Assembly (NCBI RefSeq): GCF_005404945.1
Contig: NZ_BJDG01000003.1
Span: 62,001-126,000 of the forward strand
Length of the DNA: 64,000 bases
Direction: 5' to 3'
Source: Lactiplantibacillus pingfangensis
GTDB taxonomy: Bacteria > Bacillota > Bacilli > Lactobacillales > Lactobacillaceae
The notes beneath the pieces are model-generated. The model had not been told where the DNA came from and ran no database searches. It saw only the letters and a program-made list of their open reading frames with translations. Each line of letters starts with the position of its first letter. Position 1 is the stretch's first letter. This document shows positions 35,878 to 46,133 of the stretch, in pieces. A program made the position numbers and the translations under genes.

Positions 35878-37611
35878 ATGTTTGATCCGGCGCTATTTAA
35901 ACTTCCCGGGATGCGACGGTTAACGGTCATTTTAGGACTGTTGGCGGTCGTTGAGGGAATTTGTATTATTATTCAGGCTCAATTTCTATCCCTGGCAATC
36001 GTGGGATTGTGGCACTTACAGACACTCGCAACGATTGTCCAACCAATGCTGATCTTTGCAATTGCGTGGACAGGACGTCAATTGTTAGTTGTCTTTAAAA
36101 ACCGATTGATGTATCCAATTGTGGAGAAAACTAGTGGCGACATGCGGCGTCAAGTGATGCAAAAACTGTATCGCTTGGGACCGAGTTATGTTGCTAAAAC
36201 CGGGACCGGTAATGTCGTAACGACGGCATTGGAAGGTATTGATAAGGTGCAAACCTATTTGATGCTCGTCGTGATCAAGGTCATCGACATGATGGTCATT
36301 CCTTGGGTCATCTTAATTTATATCGCTTGGTTACGTTGGCGGGAAGCCTTATTTTTATTAGCTATTTTTCCATTGATCATTGTTTTCATGATTATTCTTG
36401 GTTACGCAGCCCAAGCTAAAGCAGATAAGCAATATGTTGGGTATCAACGGATGTCAAATCATTTCGTCGATACCTTGCGTGGCTTGCCGACCTTGAAGCA
36501 ATTAGGCTTAAGCAAATCCTACGCCACAAATGTGTACCGGGTGAGTGAAGGGTATCGTAAGCAAACGATGGCGGTCATTAAAGTCGCCATGTTATCGACT
36601 TTTGCCTTGGATTTCTTCACCACCTTGTCGATTGCGGTGGTGGCGGTCTTCTTAGGTTTTGGCTTAGTCAATGGCACCATCAGTCTACTGCCCGCGCTAG
36701 TGATTCTAGTCTTATCACCAGATTATTTTCTGCCATTACGGACGTTTGCCAGTGACTACCATGCCACGTTGAATGGTAAAAATGCGTTTGCTGATGTGCA
36801 AAAAATGTTGGCGCTACCAGTTCCGACTCATCGCGACCAATTAGGCACGCAACCGTTGGATTGGCAAGCTGATAGTGACTTGCGTTTGAGCCAAGTTAAT
36901 TTTAGCTATGATGGCGAGCAGCCAGCGTTAAGCCAGCTAGACCTCACTGCCAAAGGGTACCAGCGCATTGGGATTATTGGCGCGTCCGGTTCTGGTAAAT
37001 CAACCCTGATTAACTTATTAGGCGGTTTTTTGACGCCCGAGGCAGATCAGGGGAGTATCAAGGTTAACGGTCAAGCCGTTAGCCATCTTAATCAGACGGC
37101 TTGGCAACAGAGCTTCTTCTATATTCCGCAAAATCCCTACTTATTCCATGCCACACTGGCAGAAAACATTGCGTTTTATCAGCCAGAAGCGGGAATTTCT
37201 GCGATTGGTCAGGCGGCCGCTAAGGCTGGCTTGACCGATTGGATCGAGACGCTACCAGATGGTTTGGCGACCCAAATCGGTGAAGGTGCCCGCGGTGTCA
37301 GTGGTGGACAGGCACAACGGATTGCATTAGCCCGGGCCTTTTTGGATAGTTCACGCAAAATTCTGTTGTTCGATGAACCGACTGCCCATTTGGATATCGA
37401 AACGGAAGCGGCCCTAAAGCAAACGATTTTACCGGTTTTTGAGAATCATTTGGTCTTCTTTGCGACCCACCGGTTACATTGGATCAATCAAATGGATTAT
37501 GTGCTGGTCCTGGATCATGGGAAGATTGTTGAACAAGGAACCCCAGCCGAACTTGCGGCTCACAATGGGGCGTACGTTCGATTACGTGATGAAATGGTAG
37601 GTGCCATCTAA
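35878..37611 (+). CDS. cydD: thiol reductant ABC exporter, CydD-type subunit
   Basis: One half of the CydDC exporter, which moves glutathione/cysteine-type thiols and is needed for assembly of cytochrome bd. An N-terminal six-helix domain (about 1-310) is fused to an ATPase with GASGSGKST, signature VSGGQAQRIALARA and LLFDEPTAHLD. 577 residues from ATG 35878, which has GGGGGTGA upstream. The first exporter gene is called CydD by E. coli usage and is sometimes named cydC in Gram-positive genomes. Its stop overlaps the next start by one base. Confidence 0.93.
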   Translation: MFDPALFKLPGMRRLTVILGLLAVVEGICIIIQAQFLSLAIVGLWHLQTLATIVQPMLIFAIAWTGRQLLVVFKNRLMYPIVEKTSGDMRRQVMQKLYRLGPSYVAKTGTGNVVTTALEGIDKVQTYLMLVVIKVIDMMVIPWVILIYIAWLRWREALFLLAIFPLIIVFMIILGYAAQAKADKQYVGYQRMSNHFVDTLRGLPTLKQLGLSKSYATNVYRVSEGYRKQTMAVIKVAMLSTFALDFFTTLSIAVVAVFLGFGLVNGTISLLPALVILVLSPDYFLPLRTFASDYHATLNGKNAFADVQKMLALPVPTHRDQLGTQPLDWQADSDLRLSQVNFSYDGEQPALSQLDLTAKGYQRIGIIGASGSGKSTLINLLGGFLTPEADQGSIKVNGQAVSHLNQTAWQQSFFYIPQNPYLFHATLAENIAFYQPEAGISAIGQAAAKAGLTDWIETLPDGLATQIGEGARGVSGGQAQRIALARAFLDSSRKILLFDEPTAHLDIETEAALKQTILPVFENHLVFFATHRLHWINQMDYVLVLDHGKIVEQGTPAELAAHNGAYVRLRDEMVGAI

Positions 37612-39353
37612 TGAAAGCCTTTTTTGCAACTTTTAAGCACGATACTTGGGTGATGCCGTATCTGCGAAAGTATAAAAAACTGTTAGCCTTAACGTTATTT
37701 CTTGGGTTGATGACATTTTTCTGTGGCTCGGCGTTGATGTTTAACTCGGGTTACTTGATCAGCAAAGCCGCACGGCATCCGTACAATATCTTGATGATTT
37801 ATGTGCCAATTGTCTTAACGCGGGCCTTTGGGATTGGTCGACCAGCATTTCGTTATGCAGAGCGAATTACGAGTCATAATTGGGTTCTACGTATCGTTTC
37901 AGATTTTCGTAAAAAGCTCTATCAAGCGGTTGCTAAGCATGCCGTAGCGATTCGTCAGAACTTTCAAACGGGTGACGTCCTCAGTATTTTAGCGGATGAC
38001 ATTGACCATATCGAAAACCTCTACTTGCGCACGGTCTTTCCAACGGTCATTGCCTGGATGATGTATCTGATTATTGTCATTGCGCTCGGCTATTTCAGCT
38101 GGTGGTTCGGACTCTTGATGTTTCTCATGCTTGGACTAATCGTGATTGTCATGCCATTATGGTCAGTTTTGCTGAATGGCGCCCGTGAGACGCAAAGTCG
38201 TAAAATCCAACAGACTTTTTACACGCAACTCACGGATGCGGTCATGGGATTAGGTGACTGGCTGATTTCTGGTCGTCAAACTGATTTTAATGATCGGCAA
38301 ACGGCGCCCATTGATGAAATTGCAAGCTTACGTCGGGCTGATCATCGGTTCCAGTGGTGGCGTGATTTTACGATTCAACTGTTATTCGGCGTCATTTGTA
38401 TTGCTTTACTGATTTGGAGCAGTTTCTATTGGACGACTGATAAGGCCAGTTCAAATTGGATTGCCGCGTTCGTACTATCCGTTTTTCCGTTAGTGGACGC
38501 GTTCCAATCGGTTAGCCAAGGAGTCAGTGAATGGCCCAGCTATCAGCGGTCGATTCGGCGGGTCAATGCTTTGGATACCACACCCACGGATGAAACCGAT
38601 CAAACGGTTTTGACGGAATCCTTTAGTCAGTTGCAAGTTGCCGACTTAGATTTCCAGTATGCGGAAGCTAATCACCAAATTTTTAAGCACTTGAATTTGA
38701 CCTTAACCGCGGGTGAAAAATTGGCCTTACTAGGGCCTTCTGGCACTGGAAAGAGTACGTTACTCAAGTTAATCTTGGGCGACTTACAACCGACTAATGG
38801 GAGTGTGCAATTGAATGATGTGCCGATTAGCCGGCTACAAAATGAACGTGCAACCTTATTCGGTGTGCTGGATCAGCAACCTTACTTATTCAACACGTCA
38901 ATCATGAATAATGTCCGGATGGGTAATCCAGATGCGACGGATGCGGAAGTTAAAGCCGCACTGACCTCGGTTGAGCTGGCACCATTGATTGATGGCTTAC
39001 CGGATGGCTATGAGACGATCGTTGAAGAGGGTGGCGCCCGTTTTTCTGGCGGTGAGCGTCAACGAATCGCGCTAGCGCGGATCTTGTTACAGGATGCGCC
39101 AATTATTATTCTAGATGAACCGACCGTTAGTCTTGATCCGATTACGGAAGCGCATCTGCTTGCAACGGTTTTCCGAGTTTTACAAGACAAGACGATTTTG
39201 TGGGTCACACATCATTTGGCTGGCATCAACTATGTCGATCAGGTTCGTTTCTTAGAAGCCGGACAGTTCGATATGGCCGGGACGCCGCAGGAACTCTATG
39301 CGACGGCACCACGTTTTAAACGGTTATATGATTTGGATCAGGGTCACGAATAA
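37611..39353 (+). CDS. cydC: thiol reductant ABC exporter, CydC-type subunit
   Basis: The second half of the heterodimeric exporter, 580 residues. The membrane domain contains NSGYLISKAARHPYNI, typical of CydC. The ATPase has GPSGTGKST, signature FSGGERQRIALARIL and IIILDEPTVSLDP. The TAATG junction with cydD implies coupled translation. It ends the cyd operon; a collapsed structured repeat and terminator follow. Confidence 0.93.
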   Translation: MKAFFATFKHDTWVMPYLRKYKKLLALTLFLGLMTFFCGSALMFNSGYLISKAARHPYNILMIYVPIVLTRAFGIGRPAFRYAERITSHNWVLRIVSDFRKKLYQAVAKHAVAIRQNFQTGDVLSILADDIDHIENLYLRTVFPTVIAWMMYLIIVIALGYFSWWFGLLMFLMLGLIVIVMPLWSVLLNGARETQSRKIQQTFYTQLTDAVMGLGDWLISGRQTDFNDRQTAPIDEIASLRRADHRFQWWRDFTIQLLFGVICIALLIWSSFYWTTDKASSNWIAAFVLSVFPLVDAFQSVSQGVSEWPSYQRSIRRVNALDTTPTDETDQTVLTESFSQLQVADLDFQYAEANHQIFKHLNLTLTAGEKLALLGPSGTGKSTLLKLILGDLQPTNGSVQLNDVPISRLQNERATLFGVLDQQPYLFNTSIMNNVRMGNPDATDAEVKAALTSVELAPLIDGLPDGYETIVEEGGARFSGGERQRIALARILLQDAPIIILDEPTVSLDPITEAHLLATVFRVLQDKTILWVTHHLAGINYVDQVRFLEAGQFDMAGTPQELYATAPRFKRLYDLDQGHE

Positions 39354-39365
39354 ACGATTTTTGGC

Positions 39366-39590
39366 CGCTTCCGGTTGGGACTGATCACATGCGGTCGTGG
39401 GACCGCATGTGATCAGTCCCAACCTGCAGCTAATTAATTTTAGTGATGACCGGTTGAACTGTGGTGCTGTATTGATAAATTGGTTACCTCGCAGTGGACC
39501 ACGGTTTTGACTGACGGAACACGCTACGATTTCTAGTTTAGAAGTATCTGTTACTGAAATGACAGTATTTATACTCCTGTGTATGTCTTC
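39366..39590 (+). repeat. collapsed structured repeat with a perfect 24-bp palindrome
   Basis: The left end of module A (CCGCTTCCGGTTGGGACTGA) leads into a perfect inverted repeat, 39373-39396 with 39401-39424, around the loop GTGG. The three inner hairpins are missing. Degraded traces of B (about 39455-39515) and of C (about 39535-39580) follow. Confidence 0.75.
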
Positions 39591-39609
39591 AATTTTCAGT
39601 GGCTAATTA

Positions 39610-39654
39610 AAAAAATGTGTAAGTGCTCGTTAGTCGAGTGCTTACACATTTTTT
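39610..39654 (+). terminator. cyd operon terminator
   Basis: A perfect 20-bp stem (39610-39629 with 39635-39654) around TTAGT, with A and T runs on the arms, so it may act in both directions. It lies about 256 bases after cydC, beyond the collapsed repeat. Confidence 0.88.
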
Positions 39655-39733
39655 AGCTCTTTTGAAGGTTAAAACTTGCTATTGGACAATAGACGTTCGC
39701 GACAGTCTCAACCTGGCAGCTTTAGTTTCTGGG

Positions 39734-39988
39734 TCAGAGGGCATTAACCGTAATCAAACGTGAATTGAAAGAATTAATGACTAACTGAACTTGCGTGTGT
39801 TGGTTAGTGACGTAATAATTTTTGCCGCGTTTTTCAACTGAACTGGTCACGTCAGCAAGAAGTCGATCAACTAAGGCTTCAATCTCGGTTTGAGTGAGCT
39901 GAGTCTTGAGTTTCTTATTGACACGTTGGTAAACCAACTCAGTGTAACAAACGGTTCTTTGTAACTCGCTTAAGAGGGTGTTCGTCAT
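39734..39988 (-). CDS. DUF3781-like protein
   Basis: An 84-residue protein whose C-terminal half (VEKRGKNYYVTN ... VQLVINSFNSRLITVNAL) matches the DUF3781 pattern as I remember it: a charged helix followed by a K-R-G-K-N-Y-Y strand and R-L-I-T end. No function is known for the family. A GGAAG site precedes the ATG. It lies 27 bases beyond the polyprenyl synthase on the same strand and may be co-transcribed. Confidence 0.7.
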   Translation of the reverse strand: MTNTLLSELQRTVCYTELVYQRVNKKLKTQLTQTEIEALVDRLLADVTSSVEKRGKNYYVTNQHTQVQLVINSFNSRLITVNAL

Positions 39989-40015
39989 AATAACTTCCTA
40001 CCAATCTGACTAAGT

Positions 40016-40993
40016 TTAATGATTTCGAACGAGTAATTGCGTAACTAACCGACGAATGGTTTGTTGGGTCGCACCAGCGGGGAGATCATTGATTAAGCTC
40101 AACGCTTGCTGGGTGTAACTGGTGGCCAGTTGTTGCGCCTTGGTGACGCCGCCTAACGCAATCACTTGATCACGAATATTCAAAAGTTGGTCGTTGTTAA
40201 CCGCAGCGCCGGGCATTGGTAGTTGTTGTGCCAGACTTGGATCAGCCTGCAACGCGTAAATTAATGGCAAGGAATAGACGCCTTCTTTTAAATCGGTCAA
40301 AACTGGCTTGTGCGTGAGTTTTTCATCACCGGCATAGTCCAAAATATCATCCAGCATTTGGTAGGCGAGACCAAGTTGGTGGCCAATCTGTTGGGCCAGT
40401 TGAACAATTTCAGCCGGAGCTTGGGCCAAGTGTGCGCCTTGTTCGCAGCTTAAACTAAATAGGCGAGCGGTTTTGCCAGCAGCGACGGTTAAGTAGTCCG
40501 TCAACGTGGTGCTTGGTTTGAAGTTATGGGCCATTTGATCTAGTTCCCCTTGCAAGATGCCACGCATTGCGGCGGTGTTGCGTTTAACATCGTCACGAGT
40601 CAAAGCGGCAATCAAGACTTGATCAAAATAACAGGTGAAGAGTAAGTCACCAGCGTATATTGCGTTTCGTTGGCCGTAGTCTTGATGAATCGTCGTGACG
40701 TGCCGACGTTCCTTGGCTTCGTCGATGACGTCATCGTGAATCAGTGTGGCAACGTGTAATAGTTCCATCGCCGCGGCACCCGCCTGTAGTCGTTCAGGAT
40801 TTTGATCGGTGCCGTATTGACTAAATAAATAAAAAAAACCAGGCCGCAAAAATTTTCCCCCGGCAGCTAAAAGTTCGTGGACGCGGTCATTGATCGCGGG
40901 ATTATTAATTTGAACTTGCGCTAAAAGGTAAGGCTTTAGCGCCTTTAACTGTTGATATACTGGTGTATTTGGTTGCCAGATATTCTGAATCAT
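40016..40993 (-). CDS. hepT: polyprenyl diphosphate synthase, second paralogue
   Basis: A 325-residue trans-prenyl diphosphate synthase with both aspartate-rich motifs, DDVIDE at 87-92 and DDILD at 215-219, plus GGKFLRP at 45-51. It is paralogous to the enzyme at 6525-7514. Divergent from menA, it probably supplies the side chain for demethylmenaquinone used by cytochrome bd or the EET chain. The ribosome binding site lies in a small hairpin (see findings). Confidence 0.88.
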   Translation of the reverse strand: MIQNIWQPNTPVYQQLKALKPYLLAQVQINNPAINDRVHELLAAGGKFLRPGFFYLFSQYGTDQNPERLQAGAAAMELLHVATLIHDDVIDEAKERRHVTTIHQDYGQRNAIYAGDLLFTCYFDQVLIAALTRDDVKRNTAAMRGILQGELDQMAHNFKPSTTLTDYLTVAAGKTARLFSLSCEQGAHLAQAPAEIVQLAQQIGHQLGLAYQMLDDILDYAGDEKLTHKPVLTDLKEGVYSLPLIYALQADPSLAQQLPMPGAAVNNDQLLNIRDQVIALGGVTKAQQLATSYTQQALSLINDLPAGATQQTIRRLVTQLLVRNH

Positions 40994-41000
40994 GCTTGTT

Positions 41001-41019
41001 CACCCCGTTGGTGGGGGTG
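41001..41019 (-). promoter_or_regulatory. hairpin covering the hepT ribosome binding site
   Basis: On the minus strand CACCCC and GGGGTG form a 6-bp stem around a 7-base loop; GGGGTG is the only visible Shine-Dalgarno sequence, eight to nine bases before the ATG at 40993. The stem would hide it. Confidence 0.5.
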
Positions 41020-41113
41020 TGTCAAAACTTGCAGCCCCACGCATTCTAAAATACAATCTAACTTAAAGGTACAAAACACTTGAAAGCTTGTCAATCAAAA
41101 GGGGAGTCTATTC

Positions 41114-42025
41114 TTGAAACCAAAAGTATTTCTGGAGTTTGTGGAAATAAAATCACTCATTGCAAGTGTCCTGCCGTTCGTTCTAGGTAGTTTGTATGCC
41201 ATCTATAACTATCATCAAGTGCATTTAGGCTATCTCGTCTTATTTTTCATTGCCTCATCGTTATTTCATATGGCAACCAATGCCAATGATAATTATCAAG
41301 ACTTCTTGCATGCGCCACGTGACGCCGCCAACCAAGAATTTTTGGAAGATACTAATGTTGTTGGTGCCAATCAAATTTCCATCAAACAGGCCCGGACGTT
41401 GACATTCGGACTGGGTGGCATTTCACTGATTCTAGGTCTCTGGCTCGTGACTCAGACTGGTTGGCCGTTACTCTGGATGGGGATTTATTCCTACGCTGTC
41501 GGTTATTTTTATGCTGGGGGACCGAAACCAATTTCATCTGGACCATTCGGTGAATTTTTCTCGGGCTTCACAATGGGCTTTATGATTTTCTGGATTGCCG
41601 TTTATATTAATACTTATGAGCTCGCGCCGATTACTTGGCAGTCAACCTTTAATGTGTTAATTTCCGCAGGGTTAGCCATTTTTGCGATTTCAAATATTAT
41701 GCTGGCGAATAACATTTGTGATATGGACGAGGATATTGCACTGGGCCGTCATACGATTGTGTCTTATTTAGGCAAGCCGGTGATGTTGCAAGTATTTGCT
41801 TGGAGTTATATTGCCGGCTACATCTGTCTAATGGTAGCGGTTTGGCTAGGGGTATTACCTAAGCTGAGCTTATTGACATTGTTAAGCGTGATTCCAGTGC
41901 TGAAAAATACGCGTCAGTTCATGCACAAGCAGGTCAAACGTGAAACGTTTATCTTAGCCATTAAGAATGCCAGTATTATTTGCTTATCTTTCGTCGTTTT
42001 CATGAGTCTAGGACTGATTATTTAA
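41114..42025 (+). CDS. menA: 1,4-dihydroxy-2-naphthoate polyprenyltransferase
   Basis: A 303-residue UbiA-family membrane prenyltransferase (about nine helices). It has the first Asp-rich motif NANDNYQDFLHAPRD and the second NNICDMDEDIALGRHT, both binding the prenyl diphosphate through Mg. It would join DHNA with the polyprenyl chain to make demethylmenaquinone (DmkA in EET nomenclature). No earlier men genes occur in this window. The start is TTG 41114 with GGGGAG upstream. Divergent from hepT. Confidence 0.93.
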   Translation: MKPKVFLEFVEIKSLIASVLPFVLGSLYAIYNYHQVHLGYLVLFFIASSLFHMATNANDNYQDFLHAPRDAANQEFLEDTNVVGANQISIKQARTLTFGLGGISLILGLWLVTQTGWPLLWMGIYSYAVGYFYAGGPKPISSGPFGEFFSGFTMGFMIFWIAVYINTYELAPITWQSTFNVLISAGLAIFAISNIMLANNICDMDEDIALGRHTIVSYLGKPVMLQVFAWSYIAGYICLMVAVWLGVLPKLSLLTLLSVIPVLKNTRQFMHKQVKRETFILAIKNASIICLSFVVFMSLGLII

Positions 42026-42110
42026 GGCGTAAACAGAAACAGCTGGGGTTACTTCTACGTGAATGATTGTTACAATGAAGGACATAAGGTAGAAGTGAGG
42101 TGAACGACAC

Positions 42111-42587
42111 ATGTTAATCTTAAACGGGATATTAGCTTTCATAGCGATTCGAAATGTTGGCGTTGAGTCACAATTAGAGATTCGTTCCAAATATCGATGG
42201 GGACAATTAGTTGTTGCCGGTTTGTTAGTCATCTGGGGTGCTGGGACGACCGGTGGCCTGACAAATTTTGGTGATCTATTGTTTTGGTCACTATTCATGT
42301 TGATCAACATTATGATGGGGACGGGTGGCGTTGCCACGCACAAACTCGTCTTACCAGGCGCCTGGTTCCGGCGAACGATTAAGTTTGAGGAGATTACCGG
42401 CATTGAAATTGCGGCGATTCCAACGATTCCGGCGATTGAAAAGAAAACCCGGGTAATCGTGAAGTTCATCCTAAACTCACATCGAGAAATAAGCCTCGTC
42501 TTTAACGGCACAGTGACGACGGTACAAGCGGCATTGCAGGCCAAGTTTGGTCAACGGGTTGCCATTGAAATTTCTAAATTTGAATAG
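42111..42587 (+). CDS. membrane protein of unknown function
   Basis: 158 residues: hydrophobic segments near the N-terminus (about 1-14, 35-50 and 60-75), then a soluble domain (about 85-158) with alternating hydrophobic residues that could fold as a PH-like beta domain. I cannot name a family. A GTGAGGTGA site precedes the ATG, and a good terminator follows directly. Confidence 0.7.
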   Translation: MLILNGILAFIAIRNVGVESQLEIRSKYRWGQLVVAGLLVIWGAGTTGGLTNFGDLLFWSLFMLINIMMGTGGVATHKLVLPGAWFRRTIKFEEITGIEIAAIPTIPAIEKKTRVIVKFILNSHREISLVFNGTVTTVQAALQAKFGQRVAIEISKFE

Positions 42588-42596
42588 TTAAGTTTA

Positions 42597-42633
42597 AGTA
42601 CGCTGATGATGATTAATGCTCAGCGTACTTTTT
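42597..42633 (+). terminator. terminator after the membrane protein gene
   Basis: AGTACGCTGA pairs with TCAGCGTACT around a 13-base loop and is followed by TTTTT. Confidence 0.87.
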
Positions 42634-42673
42634 GCAACTCAAAATAAGCGATCCTAAATTTTTACTGCTCCGC

Positions 42674-42985
42674 CAGTCAGAACCGTTGTGCTATGCGGGA
42701 CAGCCCCAGCCAAAGGACGGTCTGGGGCTTCGATTCAAAGCCGATAGCCCACGTCTTTGAATCGCCCGGTAAGATTAGGCGGCTAAGTACGCCGGCCAAT
42801 CTTACTGACACAGCACAACGATTCTGACTGTCTCCGCTAAGCTTAGCTCACTGTTGATTAGCTGGCCGTTAGGGCTGATCTCATCGGTCGTGAGGGTGAC
42901 GTTAATCAGCTGGATTTGCCGATTTTACAGCACGGACGATCCCGGTCCCAATTCAGCAGCAAGCTTTAACTAAGCTGTATATGCC
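42674..42985 (-). repeat. structured repeat, inverted copy (A shortened, B complete)
   Basis: On the minus strand a shortened module A (about 42980-42852) precedes a complete module B (42830-42674). B is closed by CAGTCAGAATCGTTGTGCT paired with the matching arm (one G-U pair) and contains GTAAGATTGGC, GATTCAAAG / CTTTGAATC and a GGGGC-rich hairpin. It lies beyond the terminator of the minus-strand oxidoreductase gene. Confidence 0.8.
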
Positions 42986-43008
42986 GATTAGTTATTTACT
43001 AGCGAAAA

Positions 43009-43037
43009 CAAAAAGAGCCTGATTGCTCAGACTCTTT
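43009..43037 (-). terminator. terminator of the oxidoreductase gene
   Basis: On the minus strand AGAGTCTGA pairs with TCAGGCTCT (one G-U pair) around GCAA, followed by TTTTTGTTTT. Confidence 0.8.
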
Positions 43038-43049
43038 GTCAGGACCTAA

Positions 43050-44024
43050 TTATTGTTCAAAAGGATAACGGTAGTCCCATTGATTGCGTGCGGCCGTCAT
43101 CACGGCCATGACATCAGCGGTTTTAATCAAACTTGTGTTGGCAAGGTTGCCAGCAATCATTTGCTGCATGTCGGCAATTTCATAATTCATGGCTTGTTTG
43201 CTGTCACCGGCCTGAATGACACTCGTTTGACCTGTTGAATCGGTAAACAACGCTTCTGCTGCTCGTGGATAGGCGTTAATCGTGAAGTAGCCTTTTTCGT
43301 AGGCCACAATTCCTTGTTTTGGCATTTTAGCACGAAAAGTCAATGCGACCGTTGCGAGTTCGTTAGCGGCAGTCCGCAGGCTGATCGTTTCGGACTCGTC
43401 GACACCAGTGCTGGCGCGATGCATGGTCGTGCCGGTGATATATGGTGTCGCGGTTAAGAACTCGCGTACAAAGGCCAGTGCGTAGACGCCGATATCCAAA
43501 AGGGCGCCACCGGCCAGGGCCGGATTGAAGAAACGATTAGTCGGGTCAAGTTCCTTGTAACTGCCAAAACTAGCTTGAACCATTTTTAATGGGCCTAAGT
43601 CGTGTTCACGCGCGAAGTCGTGCAATTTTTGATATAGTGGCATATGATACAAAGTCATTGCTTCGGCGAGAATTAAGTGCTTTTTGGCGGCTAAATCAGT
43701 GGCTTTGGTTAAGTCGGTACTTGTCATGGTGATGGCTTTTTCGCTTAAAACATGTTTGCCAGCCTCGAGCGCTGGTATAATTGTATCAATATGGTAATTA
43801 TGTGGTGTCGCCACATAGACGACATCAACTAATGGATCAGCGAGTAAGTTGTCGAGATTGTCGTAAGCCTTTGGGATGGCGTGTTCGGTTGCAAACGCGG
43901 TTGCTTTGGCCTGTGAACGGGAACAAACAGCATAGATTTCACCATCTGGTTGATCAAAGTATTTAACGAAACTGTGCGCAATATTGCCGAGTCCGACAAT
44001 TGCCCACCGAGTGGTTTTTGACAT
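43050..44024 (-). CDS. Gfo/Idh/MocA-family NAD(P)-dependent oxidoreductase
   Basis: A 324-residue dehydrogenase with an N-terminal Rossmann fold (WAIVGLGNIAHSFVKYF) and the family motif region VLSEKAIT, where the lysine is conserved and the usual Pro of EKP is replaced by Ala. The C-terminal part is the alpha/beta substrate domain. Substrate is probably a sugar or polyol derivative, not readable from sequence. ATG 44024 is chosen for its GAGGAGGA site; the frame extends to 44045. It is transcribed alone. Confidence 0.85.
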   Translation of the reverse strand: MSKTTRWAIVGLGNIAHSFVKYFDQPDGEIYAVCSRSQAKATAFATEHAIPKAYDNLDNLLADPLVDVVYVATPHNYHIDTIIPALEAGKHVLSEKAITMTSTDLTKATDLAAKKHLILAEAMTLYHMPLYQKLHDFAREHDLGPLKMVQASFGSYKELDPTNRFFNPALAGGALLDIGVYALAFVREFLTATPYITGTTMHRASTGVDESETISLRTAANELATVALTFRAKMPKQGIVAYEKGYFTINAYPRAAEALFTDSTGQTSVIQAGDSKQAMNYEIADMQQMIAGNLANTSLIKTADVMAVMTAARNQWDYRYPFEQ

Positions 44025-44157
44025 AAAAAGATCCTCCTCAACCAAGTTTTTTGAGACAGGTTCATTTTAGCAGAAAAATCGCTTAATAGCGTTTTAATTT
44101 GACCAAAAACTCGGTAGAATAAGAAGTACTCATGATCTTCAGAAAGGAGTTGCAGGC

Positions 44158-45466
<1,309 letters not shown>

Positions 45467-45487
45467 TAAGCGAAAGCTGGCGATACG

Positions 45488-46030
45488 ATGCATATTGATA
45501 TTGGCATGTTGACACTCATTTTTGTGATTAATTTTGCTTATATTACGTTGAATACCTTACGTTTTTTACTGGTCATGCGTGGTTATCGCTATTTTGCCGC
45601 GTTCATGTCAGTCGTTGAGATTACGATTTATGTGCTGGGATTGTCATTAGTTTTGAATCGACTAGATAAACCGATTAACTTGATTGTGTATGCCCTCGGC
45701 TACGGGGTCGGTGTGTATGTCGGCATGATGCTAGAGGACAAACTGGCGTTAGGTTATACGATGATTTCGGTCATTTTACCAGACCCGAAGTCGCCCTTAC
45801 CAGGTGTACTGAGAAGCAATGGTTTTGGGGTGACGCAGCACGTTGCCTATGGTTTGGAGGGTGAACGGTTAGCACTCGAAATTTTAGCCCCCCGTAAGAA
45901 TGAACGGCGGTTATACGATTTGATTAAAGACACGGCGCCAAATGCCTTTATTATTGCGTATGAGCCGCGTTATATCTCTGGTGGTTTCTGGCTGAAACGG
46001 GTCAAACGCCGCAATGCTCGTGGAAAATAG
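45488..46030 (+). CDS. UPF0316/DUF5698-DUF2179 membrane protein
   Basis: 180 residues: three N-terminal membrane helices (about 5-75) of the DUF5698 type followed by a cytosolic DUF2179 domain (about 100-170, with GFGVTQHVAYGLEGER and AFIIAYEPRYISGGFW). These proteins resemble B. subtilis YebE; function unknown. It is close behind xpt and probably on its transcript. Confidence 0.83.
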   Translation: MHIDIGMLTLIFVINFAYITLNTLRFLLVMRGYRYFAAFMSVVEITIYVLGLSLVLNRLDKPINLIVYALGYGVGVYVGMMLEDKLALGYTMISVILPDPKSPLPGVLRSNGFGVTQHVAYGLEGERLALEILAPRKNERRLYDLIKDTAPNAFIIAYEPRYISGGFWLKRVKRRNARGK

Positions 46031-46133
46031 TCAGCTGGGACTTGCAACCACGCGGTCGTGAACGTATGATTATAAACGGATAAGAATTCCGAAAAATTTT
46101 AATTTATTGAATGAGAAGAAAGTAGGGACGAAT

